Below are positions 37,657 through 46,401 of a stretch of DNA of 64,000 bases, one piece after another. The position numbers and the translations under genes are program-made. Each line of letters begins with the position of its first letter. The first letter of the stretch is position 1. The DNA is from Verrucomicrobiaceae bacterium (GTDB lineage: Bacteria > Verrucomicrobiota > Verrucomicrobiia > Verrucomicrobiales > Verrucomicrobiaceae): contig JADJPW010000006.1 in assembly GCA_016713035.1 (NCBI GenBank), positions 434,001-498,000 of the forward strand, in the 5' to 3' direction. The notes under the pieces are model-generated. The model did no database searches. It was not told the origin of the DNA and saw only the letters and a list, made by a program, of their open reading frames with translations.

Positions 37657-38073
37657 AAGGCCAATCTAAGGCGATAAATCCAAATGTCACTTTAGATTAC
37701 GCGTCTATTTCTAATGTTCTGTTTGGATTGTGAGCCTACAGGGGAGCGTTGTCGTAAGTCCTTGCTGGCCGTTTTCGATGTGTTCGAGGCCTGGGGGAAG
37801 GCTGCTTTTGAATTTGGGGCACCGATGAGTGTGATCACGACGATTAGGCTTTTCTGACGGCGCAAGTCATGGCTACAGGCGTTCGCAATGCCTGTGAACT
37901 GCTCTACTTTTGTAGTGATGAAATCATGGTCTCCTTTCGACTGAACCCTGGACTAGATCAAAGCGCAGCTTCGCAAGCTCCATAAAGGCCGAACTAAAGA
38001 TTTGGTGAATCACTAGCAGGATGGTCTTTGCTTGATTTGGCTGGTCTCCACGCTTGAGAAAGTAGCACTGCTC
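37657..38073. other. Intergenic region upstream of gcvP and the DUF4143 ATPase
   Basis: Divergent 417-base gap. It holds the AATCYAA half-sites near the ATPase and a small hairpin (ACAGGC, loop, GCCTGT) near 37873-37895. No glycine-riboswitch aptamer (conserved GGAGAG-type core in tandem) could be recognised upstream of gcvP. A minus-strand frame at 37924-38139 was not accepted as a gene. Confidence 0.4.
37663..37729. promoter_or_regulatory. Four AATCYAA-type half-sites upstream of the DUF4143 ATPase
   Basis: AATCTAAG (37663-37670), AATCCAAA (37677-37684), TTTAGATT (37691-37698) and TTTGGATT (37722-37729) are variants of one half-site in both orientations. They sit immediately upstream of the ATG at 37656. 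The spacing (14, 14 and 31 bases between starts) suits a cooperative repressor or autoregulator. No assay is available. Confidence 0.5.
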
Positions 38074-40899
38074 ATGTCCACGAACTTTTCTCGCCGTCAT
38101 ATCGGTCCGTCTGCCTCGGAGGCAGTGTCGATGCTCCAAACTCTCGGTTTTCAGTCGCTGGATGCTTTGATCGACAATGTCGTGCCAGAGGCCATCCGCA
38201 GCCGGGAGGCGCTGAATTTACCACAGCCGCTCTCGGAGGAACAGGCGCTACGCAGACTCAAGCAGATGATGGGGCGCAATAAGGTGCTGCGCTCCTTTAT
38301 CGGACTGGGCTATCACGATACTTTTACGCCACCAGTGATTCAGCGGAACGTGCTGGAGAATCCAGGCTGGTACACGGCTTACACTCCGTATCAGGCTGAG
38401 ATCGCACAGGGGCGACTGGAGGCGCTGATGAATTTCCAGACGATGATTTGTGATCTGACGAAGATGGATGTGGCGAATGCATCCCTGCTGGATGAGGGCA
38501 CTGCTTGTGCCGAGGCACTGGGACTGGCTCTGGCGCAGGTGAATGGCGCATCGCATGTGGTCGTATCGGATCAATGCCATCCACATGTCACCGAGGTGGT
38601 AAAGACACGCTTAGCGGCGCTGAGCGTGGAGGTGAAAGTGGTCGATGTGATGCACTGGCGACATGATAGCTCCAGTAAGCCTGCCGCTGTGCTGGTCAGC
38701 TATCCAGACACCCTCGGAGTGATTCAAGATTATGAATCTCTGGCGCTGGAGACGCATGCGGCGGGTGCTCTGCTCGTGGTGAGTGCGGATCTGCTGGCGC
38801 TGGCGGTATTGCGCCCGCCGGGAGAGTTTGGCGCGGATATTTGCGTGGGGAATAGTCAGCGTTTTGGCGTGCCGCTGGGCTTTGGTGGACCGCATGCTGC
38901 CTTCATGGCGGTGAAGGATGCGCTGAAGCGTCGCATGCCTGGGCGCTTGGTCGGCTTGTCCAAAGACGCGGCGGGGCGGCCTGCGTATCGGCTTTCCTTG
39001 CAGACGCGTGAGCAGCATATCCGCCGTGAAAAGGCCACTAGCAACATCTGCACGGCACAGGTGCTGCTCGCGGTGATCGCTGGCATGTATGCCGTGTATC
39101 ATGGGCCAGAGGGGCTGCGCCGGATCGCCCTCCGCACCCATGGAGCCGCAGTGTGGCTGGCCAGCGAGCTGATGCAGGGTGGAGTGGATGTCCTGAGTGA
39201 TGATTTTTTTGATACCTTGAGCATCCGCACGGCCAAGGCAGATGATGCGCTGAAGCGTGCGCAGCTTTACGGCATCAATCTCCGTAAAATCGACGCACAG
39301 ACTGTGGGCGTCGCACTGGATGAGCGTGTGACCGCAGAGGAGCTGGTTCATCTTCTTGCCGTGTTTGGTATCGCCAAGCCGAAGCAGCAACCGCTCCTAC
39401 AGGATGAGCATGAGCTGCACTTCTCTGCCCAGCATCAGCGGACATCGGCTTACCTGAAGCATCCTGTCTTCAATAGCTACCACAGTGAGTCAGAGATGAT
39501 GCGCTACCTCCACCGCTTAGAGGTGAAAGACATCGCGCTCAATCGCAGCATGATCCCACTGGGCTCCTGCACGATGAAACTGAATGCGGTGGCGGAAATG
39601 ATGCCTCTGAGCTGGCCAGAGGTGAATGCACTGCACCCTTTTTGCCCGTATGATCAGAGTGAGGGCTACCACGCCATGTTTAGCGAGCTGGAGTCTTGGC
39701 TCGCCGAGTGTACAGGGTTTGATGCCGTGTCGCTCCAGCCCAATGCGGGCTCGCAGGGAGAGTATGCGGGGCTTTTGGCCATCCGGCGCTTCCATGAGGC
39801 ACATGGAGACCATCACCGCGATGTGTGCCTCATTCCGACCTCTGCACACGGCACGAATCCCGCCAGTGCCGTCATGTGCGGCATGAAAGTCGTGCCTGTC
39901 ATATGTGATGAGCAGGGCAATATCAGTGTGGATGATTTGAGATCGAAAATCGCAAACCACGCTGACAATCTCGCCGCGCTCATGGTGACGTATCCTAGCA
40001 CGCATGGTGTCTTTGAGGCCAGCATCGTGGAAATCTGCCGCGCAGTCCATGATGCCGGTGGTCAGGTCTATATGGATGGGGCGAACATGAATGCCCAAGT
40101 CGGACTCACCTCTCCTGGACGCATCGGGGCGGATGTCTGCCATCTGAATCTGCACAAGACCTTCTGCATCCCACATGGGGGCGGTGGACCCGGCGTGGGA
40201 CCGATCGCTGTGGCGGCTCATCTACGTCCACATCTGCCTGGGCATCACACCTGGAGTGATCAAAAAGTCGGAGCTGTCTGCTCTGCCCCCTGGGGGAGTG
40301 CGAGCATCTGCACCATCTCATGGATGTACATCGCCATGATGGGGCCGCAGCTCGTGCAGGCCACGAAGTATGCCATCCTGAACGCGAACTATACAGCAAA
40401 GCGCCTGGAGCCGAGTTTCCCTACCCTATATAAGGGGCAGGGAGGCCTTGTGGCGCATGAGTGCATCATCGACCTTCGGCATTTCAAACGCGTCACCGTC
40501 GAGGACGTGGCCAAGCGGCTCATGGACTTCGGATTTCATGCACCGACGATGAGTTGGCCAGTGGGCGGCACTCTGATGATCGAGCCCACGGAGAGCGAGA
40601 GCCAAGCCGAGCTGGATCGCCTGTGCGAGGCCCTGCAATGCATCCGCTCGGAAATCGAATCCATCGAAACTGGCACATCGGATGCAGTAGATAACGCCCT
40701 CAAGCACGCTCCTCACACTGCGGAAGCAGTCTGCGCCAATCACTGGCCCCATGCCTACTCACGAGAAGAAGCCACTTATCCACTGAAATGGGTCCGTGAG
40801 TCGAAATACTGGCCCCCGGTAGCTCGCATCGACAACGTCCACGGAGACCGTCATCTGATCTGCACCTGCGTCAGTGTGGAAGAGGCTGCGGCTCAATGA
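38074..40899 (+). CDS. gcvP: Glycine dehydrogenase (decarboxylating), P-protein
   Basis: P-protein of the glycine cleavage system: PLP-dependent decarboxylation of glycine and transfer of the aminomethyl group to lipoyl H-protein. The 941-residue length matches the fused single-chain form. Family marks are FIGLGYHDTFTPPVIQRNVL, NASLLDEGTACAEAL, GSQGEYAGLLAIRRFH, CLIPTSAHGTNPASAVM and the PLP-lysine region HLNLHKTFCIPHGGGGPGVG with Lys near 695. ATG 38074 gives MSTNFSRRHIGPS, the family N-terminus. No gcvT or gcvH is in the window, so the other subunits are elsewhere. Confidence 0.97.
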   Translation: MSTNFSRRHIGPSASEAVSMLQTLGFQSLDALIDNVVPEAIRSREALNLPQPLSEEQALRRLKQMMGRNKVLRSFIGLGYHDTFTPPVIQRNVLENPGWYTAYTPYQAEIAQGRLEALMNFQTMICDLTKMDVANASLLDEGTACAEALGLALAQVNGASHVVVSDQCHPHVTEVVKTRLAALSVEVKVVDVMHWRHDSSSKPAAVLVSYPDTLGVIQDYESLALETHAAGALLVVSADLLALAVLRPPGEFGADICVGNSQRFGVPLGFGGPHAAFMAVKDALKRRMPGRLVGLSKDAAGRPAYRLSLQTREQHIRREKATSNICTAQVLLAVIAGMYAVYHGPEGLRRIALRTHGAAVWLASELMQGGVDVLSDDFFDTLSIRTAKADDALKRAQLYGINLRKIDAQTVGVALDERVTAEELVHLLAVFGIAKPKQQPLLQDEHELHFSAQHQRTSAYLKHPVFNSYHSESEMMRYLHRLEVKDIALNRSMIPLGSCTMKLNAVAEMMPLSWPEVNALHPFCPYDQSEGYHAMFSELESWLAECTGFDAVSLQPNAGSQGEYAGLLAIRRFHEAHGDHHRDVCLIPTSAHGTNPASAVMCGMKVVPVICDEQGNISVDDLRSKIANHADNLAALMVTYPSTHGVFEASIVEICRAVHDAGGQVYMDGANMNAQVGLTSPGRIGADVCHLNLHKTFCIPHGGGGPGVGPIAVAAHLRPHLPGHHTWSDQKVGAVCSAPWGSASICTISWMYIAMMGPQLVQATKYAILNANYTAKRLEPSFPTLYKGQGGLVAHECIIDLRHFKRVTVEDVAKRLMDFGFHAPTMSWPVGGTLMIEPTESESQAELDRLCEALQCIRSEIESIETGTSDAVDNALKHAPHTAEAVCANHWPHAYSREEATYPLKWVRESKYWPPVARIDNVHGDRHLICTCVSVEEAAAQ

Positions 40900-40983
40900 T
40901 TTGGCTAACCTGCGGCCGACTTCTGTCTGGCATCTATCTTTTCAAAAGCCCACCATAACTTTTGGCCCACTGGAGTCATAAGG

Positions 40984-41057
40984 TGGAGCGGGTGATGGGA
41001 ATCGAACCCACGTATCAAGCTTGGGAAGCTCGTGTTCTACCATTGAACTACACCCGC
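40984..41057 (-). tRNA. tRNA-Gly, anticodon CCC
   Basis: On the minus strand the acceptor GCGGGTG pairs with CACCCGC, the D-arm is GTTCAATGGTAGAAC, the anticodon stem CGAGC/GCTTG holds loop TTCCCAA, and the T-arm is GTGGG/CCCAT with loop TTCGAAT. CCA is encoded. The anticodon CCC reads GGG codons. Confidence 0.97.
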
Positions 41058-41222
41058 GTGTAAGGTGTTGTATGAGTAGTCGTGAGCACCACTGCGGCAA
41101 TCACTTTGTTCATTTATCCGGGGCGGGAGAGGCGCGTTTTTGACGGGTCGGTATCACTGACGATTTGCGGCTAAGGTTCAAAATAGGGCGGGAAAAGCCA
41201 AATTGAGCCAGATATAAATATT

Positions 41223-41246
41223 GCATATACGCATACACTCATATAG
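41223..41246. promoter_or_regulatory. Three tandem octamers upstream of the SQR-like gene
   Basis: GCATATAC, GCATACAC and TCATATAG follow each other without gaps (pattern KCATAYAS) within an AT-rich tract 30-53 bases before the SQR-like start. This may be an operator or part of a promoter. The rest of 41058-41275 shows nothing recognisable. Confidence 0.35.
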
Positions 41247-41275
41247 AAATCTGATTGGAAACTTCTATTTCAACT

Positions 41276-42502
41276 ATGAGCAAACACCTTCTCATCCTCG
41301 GCGGCGGCACTGCTGGCACCATGATGGCGAATCACCTCCGCCGTCGTCTTTCGAGGTCAGATTGGCGAATGACTGTAGTGGATCGCTCAGAGCGGCACCT
41401 GTATCAGCCAGGGTTTCTTTTTTTACCCTTCGGGATTTATGAAGAGAGCGATATTGTGCGACAGACGCGGGATTTTATCCCTCACGGCGTCGATTTCGTC
41501 CAGGCTGAGGTAGATCAGATTCTCCCATCAGAGCACGCGGTCACCTTCAATGATGGAAAGCGACTGTCCTACGACCTGCTCATCGTCGCTACAGGCTGTC
41601 GCACGGCCCCGGAGGAAACAGAGGGCATGCTAGGGCCAAAATGGCGTGTGAACGTGCATGATTTCTACACGCTTGATGGTGCTAAGGCTCTGCGGGAAAA
41701 GTTGGCCGATTTCACTGGTGGTCGTGTGGTCGTCCATATCAACGAAATGCCGATCAAGTGCCCTGTGGCTCCACTGGAGTTTGCATTCCTGGCCGATACC
41801 TATTTCCGCGAGCGTGGACTGCGAGACAAAATCACGCTCACCTATGTCACGCCACTCTCTGGAGCCTTTACCAAGCCCAAATCCTCCAAGAAGCTCGGTC
41901 ATCTGCTGGCTGACAAGGGTATCGAACTGGTCACTGACTTCGTAGCAGAACGGGTCGATCAGGAAAATGACAAGCTGATCTGCTTTGATGGTCGTGAGGT
42001 GCCATACGACCTCCTGGTGACCACGCCGACGAACATGGGCTCTGAAGCCGTGCGCCGCAGCGCCATGGGTGATGATCTCGATTTCATCCCGACTCATAAA
42101 CACACGCTCCAATCGCTCCAGCACCCCGATGTCTTTGTCATCGGTGATGCGACGAATGTGCCTGCCTCCAAAGCGGGCTCCGTAGCCCACTTTGAGAGTG
42201 AAACGCTCGCTGATAACGTGATGCGCCATATCCGAGGCGAACCACTGAAGGAGGACTTCGATGGCCACTCGAATTGTTTCATCGAGTCAGGAAACGGCAG
42301 AGCCTTGCTCATCGACTTTAATTATGAGTATGAGCCACACGAGGGTAATTTCCCCTTTGCCTTCGGCCCGATGAAGTTGCTGGAAGAGTCACGGCTCAAT
42401 CACCTCGGCAAACTAGCTTTTCGCCATGTTTATTGGAATGTGCTGCTAAAAGCCTGGCCGATGCCGGGTATCAGCAGACATAAGAAAAAGCCAATAGCGT
42501 GA
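41276..42502 (+). CDS. Sulfide:quinone oxidoreductase-like flavoprotein
   Basis: 408 residues from ATG 41276 (the frame opens at 41255). The FAD fold is LLILGGGTAGTMMANHLRRR, and the second FAD motif is HPDVFVIGDATNVPASKAGS. Three cysteines sit where SQRs have them: Cys108 in VATGCRTAPEE, Cys162 in MPIKCPVAPLEFA and Cys334 in FDGHSNCFIESG. The C-terminus is amphipathic (LAFRHVYWNVLLKAWPMPG), fitting membrane attachment near quinone. SQR oxidises sulfide and passes electrons to quinone, leaving sulfane sulfur. The DsrC-like and DsrE-like genes next door support this. Relatives can have other substrates, so the exact activity is inferred. Confidence 0.82.
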   Translation: MSKHLLILGGGTAGTMMANHLRRRLSRSDWRMTVVDRSERHLYQPGFLFLPFGIYEESDIVRQTRDFIPHGVDFVQAEVDQILPSEHAVTFNDGKRLSYDLLIVATGCRTAPEETEGMLGPKWRVNVHDFYTLDGAKALREKLADFTGGRVVVHINEMPIKCPVAPLEFAFLADTYFRERGLRDKITLTYVTPLSGAFTKPKSSKKLGHLLADKGIELVTDFVAERVDQENDKLICFDGREVPYDLLVTTPTNMGSEAVRRSAMGDDLDFIPTHKHTLQSLQHPDVFVIGDATNVPASKAGSVAHFESETLADNVMRHIRGEPLKEDFDGHSNCFIESGNGRALLIDFNYEYEPHEGNFPFAFGPMKLLEESRLNHLGKLAFRHVYWNVLLKAWPMPGISRHKKKPIA

Positions 42503-42541
42503 GGCATGTACCAGATCTCGAAACCCAACTAACCAACGACC

Positions 42542-42853
42542 ATGAAAAAGAACATCGCAGGAACTGAAATCGACGTGAACGAGGAAGGCTACCTCACGGA
42601 CATGTCACAATGGAGCGAAACGATCGCCGCCGCCATCGCGGTCGAAGAGGGCATAGGCACGCTCACCGATGGCCACATGAAAGTCATTCGCTACCTGCGT
42701 GAGCAGCAATCGAAAGGGGCCGCCCTCACCATTCGCAGCATGGGGAAAAGCGGTGTCGTGACGACAAAAGAGCTCTATGACCTCTTCCCCGGCGGTCCTC
42801 TGAAGAAGTCCTCCAAGATCGCAGGCATTCCCAAGCCTGTCGGCTGCATCTAA
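42542..42853 (+). CDS. DsrC/TusE-like sulfur-transfer protein
   Basis: 103 residues. The whole sequence follows the DsrC/TusE family: EIDVNEEGYLTDMSQWSETI, DGHMKVIRYLREQQSKGAA, and the flexible C-terminal arm KKSSKIAGIPKPVGCI. The penultimate cysteine (Cys102, CysA) that carries persulfide is present. The second arm cysteine ten residues before it, needed for the sulfite-reductase role, is missing; Ser/Lys occupy that area. So it is a single-Cys sulfur carrier, TusE/RspA-like. It lies between the SQR-like and DsrE-like genes, 39 bases after the former. Confidence 0.93.
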   Translation: MKKNIAGTEIDVNEEGYLTDMSQWSETIAAAIAVEEGIGTLTDGHMKVIRYLREQQSKGAALTIRSMGKSGVVTTKELYDLFPGGPLKKSSKIAGIPKPVGCI

Positions 42854-42889
42854 CCAACCAAGAACACAGAATCACGAACCAAGAAGTTT

Positions 42890-43412
42890 ATGTCTGACGA
42901 AAAACAACCTGTGAAAAAAATGTCCATCATCGTGAGCCGTGGTTCACTGGATGGAATCTACCCCGCGCTGATCATGGCCAATGGCGCACGCATGGAGGGC
43001 ATCGAGGCATCGCTATTCTTCACCTTTTTTGGTCTGAATGCGCTGGCGAACAAGACGCTCGATAGCCTAAAAGTCTCCACCGTGGGCAATTCCGCACTGA
43101 ACATGGCCATGCCCATGCTGGGAATGCCGATGACGGTGCCCTTTCCGACCTGGATGGGGGCCATCCCCGGTGTATCCGCATTTGCCACTCACCTCATGAA
43201 TAAGGAGATGGAAAAGCTCGACATCCCACCTGTGCGTGAGTTCCTGGAGCCTGATCTCGGATTCCGGCGGCAAGATTTTTGCCTGCAAACTGGCGATGGA
43301 TATGTTCAAGCTGAAGAAGGAAGACCTCATGGACCGCGTCGATGGAGTGCTCACCGTGGGTGACTTCTACGAGGAATCTGCCGGAGCTGGCACCCACATT
43401 CTTTTCACCTGA
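42890..43412 (+). CDS. DsrE/DsrF/DrsH-like protein, one-base frameshift
   Basis: The first frame, from ATG 42890, follows the family closely: KKMSIIVSRGSLDGIYPALI, MEGIEASLFFTFFGLNAL and IPGVSAFATHLMNKEMEKLD, ending PPVREFLE. The continuation lies in the next frame: LISDSGGKIFACKLAMDMFK, LKKEDLMDRVDGVLTVGDFY and THILFT. Deleting one C at 43250-43251 joins them into 173 residues, the normal length. The ACK cysteine is the usual sulfur-bearing site. Probably a persulfide carrier working with the DsrC-like protein. Confidence 0.87.
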
Positions 43413-43417
43413 TTTCC

Positions 43418-43627
43418 ATGCCCGTCCTCTGCAACGATGCTGACCGCTGTGAGGTGATGAACCTCGCCTGGGGCCCCAATGGCCACGGCCCCTATCTCGT
43501 CCGTCAAGAGGGCTACGAACCCGGCAGTAGCCAGTTCAAACCGCAGCGCTTCATTCTTCAAAAAGGCTGCGATGCTACGGACATCAGTGGTGGGATGCTT
43601 TCGGCAAAGATGTTTAGTGCCAAGTAA
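43418..43627 (+). CDS. Small conserved-looking protein of the sulfur cluster
   Basis: This 69-residue protein starts 5 bases after the DsrE-like stop. It opens PVLCNDADRCEVMNLAWGPN and includes GHGPYLVRQEGYEPGSSQF. Codon choice is like that of neighbouring genes, so it is taken as real. It has three cysteines (two near the N-terminus, one in FILQKGCDATDI) and no signal peptide. No family recognised; position suggests a part in sulfur handling. Confidence 0.55.
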   Translation: MPVLCNDADRCEVMNLAWGPNGHGPYLVRQEGYEPGSSQFKPQRFILQKGCDATDISGGMLSAKMFSAK

Positions 43628-43682
43628 CATTTGGCAAATGCATCCCCCACGGCAGGTGTTCCTGAACCTCACTCTTTGTGTC

Positions 43683-45218
43683 ATGCGCTCTTTCTTTCAC
43701 CTCGTGGTTTTGTCCGTCAGTGTCAGCACGCACGCCATGGAGCTTTTCGACGAGAGCAAAGCTCAGACGCTATTTGCCTTCGATCATGTGGCGATTCCGC
43801 ATACTCAGAACCTGCGTCTGGAGATGCGGCGGCCAGTGCGTTTTCAGGGGAATCCGGTGGTCGCGCGGGGAGAGCCTGGGGCACCGGATGCACATGGAGT
43901 GCAGTTTTATGGTTCCGTCATCAAAGACGGCGGCAAGTATCGGATGTGGTATGTGGCTTTTGACGATGCCGTAGAGAGCAAGGTGGCTTCGGAGCGCTGG
44001 AGAGCAGCATATGCAGAAAGTGCGGACGGTTTGACCTGGGTGAAGCCAAATCTAGGGCTCGTGGAGTTCAGAGGGGACAGGAACAACAACCTCCTCGATA
44101 TGGGGGCAGCTTGGGGCTTCGTGAACCTGAAGGTGATCAAGGATGACGCAGATCCTGATGCCTCACGCCGCTACAAGATGACGACACACGTTTACTTCAG
44201 GCACCACACTCGATTGGGAACACTGCTACCCTTTATCAGCGTGGATGGACTGCGGTGGAGACCTGTGAAGGATGTCGCTCCGCTAAATGGTGAGCTGCAA
44301 AAGAATGATCTTCTTGTGCCGGGGTTTCACTTGGAGCCCGCGTGCGGGCTGTATCAGTGGGACGGTCAGTATTTTCTCACCGCGCAGAATGCGATGCCAC
44401 ATACGCATCACTATCAGGGGAGAGTGGTGAGGCTCCATCGCAGTGCAGATTTTGTGAACTGGTCTGCGACGAGCAGCCTTGCCTTTGTGCGAACTGCGCA
44501 GCACACGTATCTAGGAGCCGGGCGGAGCAGAGAAGGGGAGCAGTGCCATGAAGGCATCGCGGTATGGAATCGCGGGAACGTCTTGCTCGGTGTGTATGGA
44601 CGCTGGCATGGAGCGGCGGAGTGGAAAGGTGTGTCGGTGGATCTAGGCTTTGTTCTAAGCAATGACGGACAGCAGTTTCGTGAGCCTGAGCATGAATGGA
44701 CCTTCCTGGAACGCGGAAAAGACGGCGAATGGGATCAAGGCGGAGTGCTTCAGGGGCAAGGTTTTGAGAATATCGGTGAGAAAACGCTGATCTACTATGG
44801 TGCATGGGACCCGCGTGCCACGGGTGGGCCAGAGGTGAAGCGTGGTGGAGTGGGGATAGCCACTCTACCGCGAGATCGCTTCGCGGATCTCATGGTCGAT
44901 ACCAGCGGCGAAGGTCCTGGAGACTATCAAATGCCGAAAGTAACCGCAGAACTGGTGACGCAGGCATTGGAGGCAAAAAAACCGCGCTTTTTCGTCAATG
45001 TGGCGGGTTTGGGCGCTGAAGCAGCTTTACGCCTCGAAGTGCTCGATCACGCTGAAAGGCCCATTTTGGGCTGGAGCACCCTGGTTCGCCAAAATGGCTA
45101 CCAAGTGCCGGTGGAGTTCCAAACTGAATCTGAGTTACCAGAACGAGTAAGGCTGCGAATCGTGTTTGAAGGTGTAAAGCGCACGGATATCCGATTGAGC
45201 GCTATTTATTGCCGTTGA
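43683..45218 (+). CDS. Secreted glycosidase-like five-bladed propeller protein
   Basis: 511 residues with a signal peptide (RSFFHLVVLSVSVSTHAM). The frame opens upstream at 43479 but ATG 43683 gives the signal peptide directly. Blade-like blocks are VQFYGSVIKDGGKYRMWYVA, AYAESADGLTWVKPNLGLVE, and TLIYYGAWDPRATGGPEVKR. This pattern belongs to glycosyl hydrolase 43/32-related proteins of planctomycetes and Verrucomicrobiota, often annotated as hypothetical or exo-glycosidase. Acidic catalytic residues cannot be fixed without structure. A C-terminal beta domain (RLEVLDHAERPILGWSTLVR) follows. Confidence 0.75.
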   Translation: MRSFFHLVVLSVSVSTHAMELFDESKAQTLFAFDHVAIPHTQNLRLEMRRPVRFQGNPVVARGEPGAPDAHGVQFYGSVIKDGGKYRMWYVAFDDAVESKVASERWRAAYAESADGLTWVKPNLGLVEFRGDRNNNLLDMGAAWGFVNLKVIKDDADPDASRRYKMTTHVYFRHHTRLGTLLPFISVDGLRWRPVKDVAPLNGELQKNDLLVPGFHLEPACGLYQWDGQYFLTAQNAMPHTHHYQGRVVRLHRSADFVNWSATSSLAFVRTAQHTYLGAGRSREGEQCHEGIAVWNRGNVLLGVYGRWHGAAEWKGVSVDLGFVLSNDGQQFREPEHEWTFLERGKDGEWDQGGVLQGQGFENIGEKTLIYYGAWDPRATGGPEVKRGGVGIATLPRDRFADLMVDTSGEGPGDYQMPKVTAELVTQALEAKKPRFFVNVAGLGAEAALRLEVLDHAERPILGWSTLVRQNGYQVPVEFQTESELPERVRLRIVFEGVKRTDIRLSAIYCR

Positions 45219-45300
45219 TGTGACACTCGGAAAGGGCTAGGCCAACAAGGGCTTGCGTGCGGTGAATGGAGCGAGACGCGAGATCGCGATCAAGGGAGAC

Positions 45301-46293
45301 TCACTTGAAGGTGAGAGCCGTCTTTGGCAGCAGCGCTTTGATCTTTGCCTGAGTTTCGTCGCTATAAGGCTCCTTGCCTGGTGCGAGGCGCATGGATTTG
45401 AGGAAAGCGAAGTCTGCTAGCACAGACAGACGTGCATCAGGGAAGGGGACTTTGCCGAGTTCGAGATGCTCCAACTGCGTGAGGCCAGCGACGACTTTGA
45501 GTTCGGCATCGGTTAGTTTTGAGGCCTCAGTCAGTGTCAGGCGGCGCAGGGTGGTGATGCATTTGATCAAAGGGATGCAATCAACGGAAGCAAAGCCTTC
45601 GCCAAGTTGCAGCGACTCCAGTGGGAGCTTGGCGAGATGAACCAGCGCCTGTGGCGTGGCGTTGGAGGTGCCGATTTCGAAGCCTTTGAGCTTGGTGAGC
45701 TTGGCGAGATGGGGAGCGCCAGCGTCGGTGAACTTGGCGTGAGCGAGGCTGATGCTTTCTAGATTGGGCAAGTGATCGCAGAGTTCCTTCAGGCCTTCAT
45801 CATTGATGCTGCTGCCGCGATGGCTGACTTTTACCAGCTTGGTGAAGCCGTCGAACTTCGCATACGCCTTGCCGGTGATCTTGGTGCCGACGAATGAGAA
45901 GGCTTCGAGGTTCTTGAGACCGGCGAGCTGCTCCATGCCAGCATCGGTCAGCGGGCCGTTGTTGGTGAAGCGCAGAGTTTTGAGGTTGGTCAGCTTGGCG
46001 ATGTGCGGCATCCACTCGTCATTGAACTTGGTGGAGATGACATTCAGCGACTCCAGTGTGCTGATGTGTCCCAGATGCTCAAAGAAGGCCGCGTCATACG
46101 GATCATTCTTGCGGTGATCATGCGGCCCCGTATTCGGCACGGCCAGATCGACCAGCTTGAGGCTCTGACCATCTTCCGTCTTCTCAACCTTGCCCTTAGC
46201 CCCTTCCACGATGCGTGTGACCGCTTCGACATGCGGATCGAGCGCAAAGGCTGAACTGGCAAGGCAAAGGATGATGGTGAGTGGTAGTTTCAT
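45301..46293 (-). CDS. Secreted leucine-rich-repeat protein
   Basis: 330 residues with a signal peptide (LPLTIILCLASSAFA). From about residue 75, LRRs of the type LTNLKTLRFTNNGPLTDAGM, LPNLESISLAHAKFTDAGAP and LTQLEHLELGKVPFPDARL repeat about every 24 residues, similar to the repeats in the 15030-17059 protein but without a heme motif. Probably a periplasmic or surface binding protein; the partner is unknown. It is 108 bases downstream of the Gfo/Idh/MocA gene on the same strand. Confidence 0.85.
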   Translation of the reverse strand: MKLPLTIILCLASSAFALDPHVEAVTRIVEGAKGKVEKTEDGQSLKLVDLAVPNTGPHDHRKNDPYDAAFFEHLGHISTLESLNVISTKFNDEWMPHIAKLTNLKTLRFTNNGPLTDAGMEQLAGLKNLEAFSFVGTKITGKAYAKFDGFTKLVKVSHRGSSINDEGLKELCDHLPNLESISLAHAKFTDAGAPHLAKLTKLKGFEIGTSNATPQALVHLAKLPLESLQLGEGFASVDCIPLIKCITTLRRLTLTEASKLTDAELKVVAGLTQLEHLELGKVPFPDARLSVLADFAFLKSMRLAPGKEPYSDETQAKIKALLPKTALTFK

Positions 46294-46401
46294 GTGGATG
46301 GGGAGAGTTGGTTGGGGCGGAGCCCGTAAGCCGTTGTGTTGAATCTTAGCGAGTGAGAAGCCAGCGCTGGGGTTGGCTCTGGGGCAGGATGAGGATGTGC
46401 G

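Noticed and set aside
37657..38073. Glycine riboswitch before gcvP
   Set aside because: I could not find the paired aptamer core; only a small unrelated hairpin.
37924..38139. 71-codon minus-strand frame upstream of gcvP
   Set aside because: Overlaps the gcvP start and has no recognisable family; composition not clearly coding.
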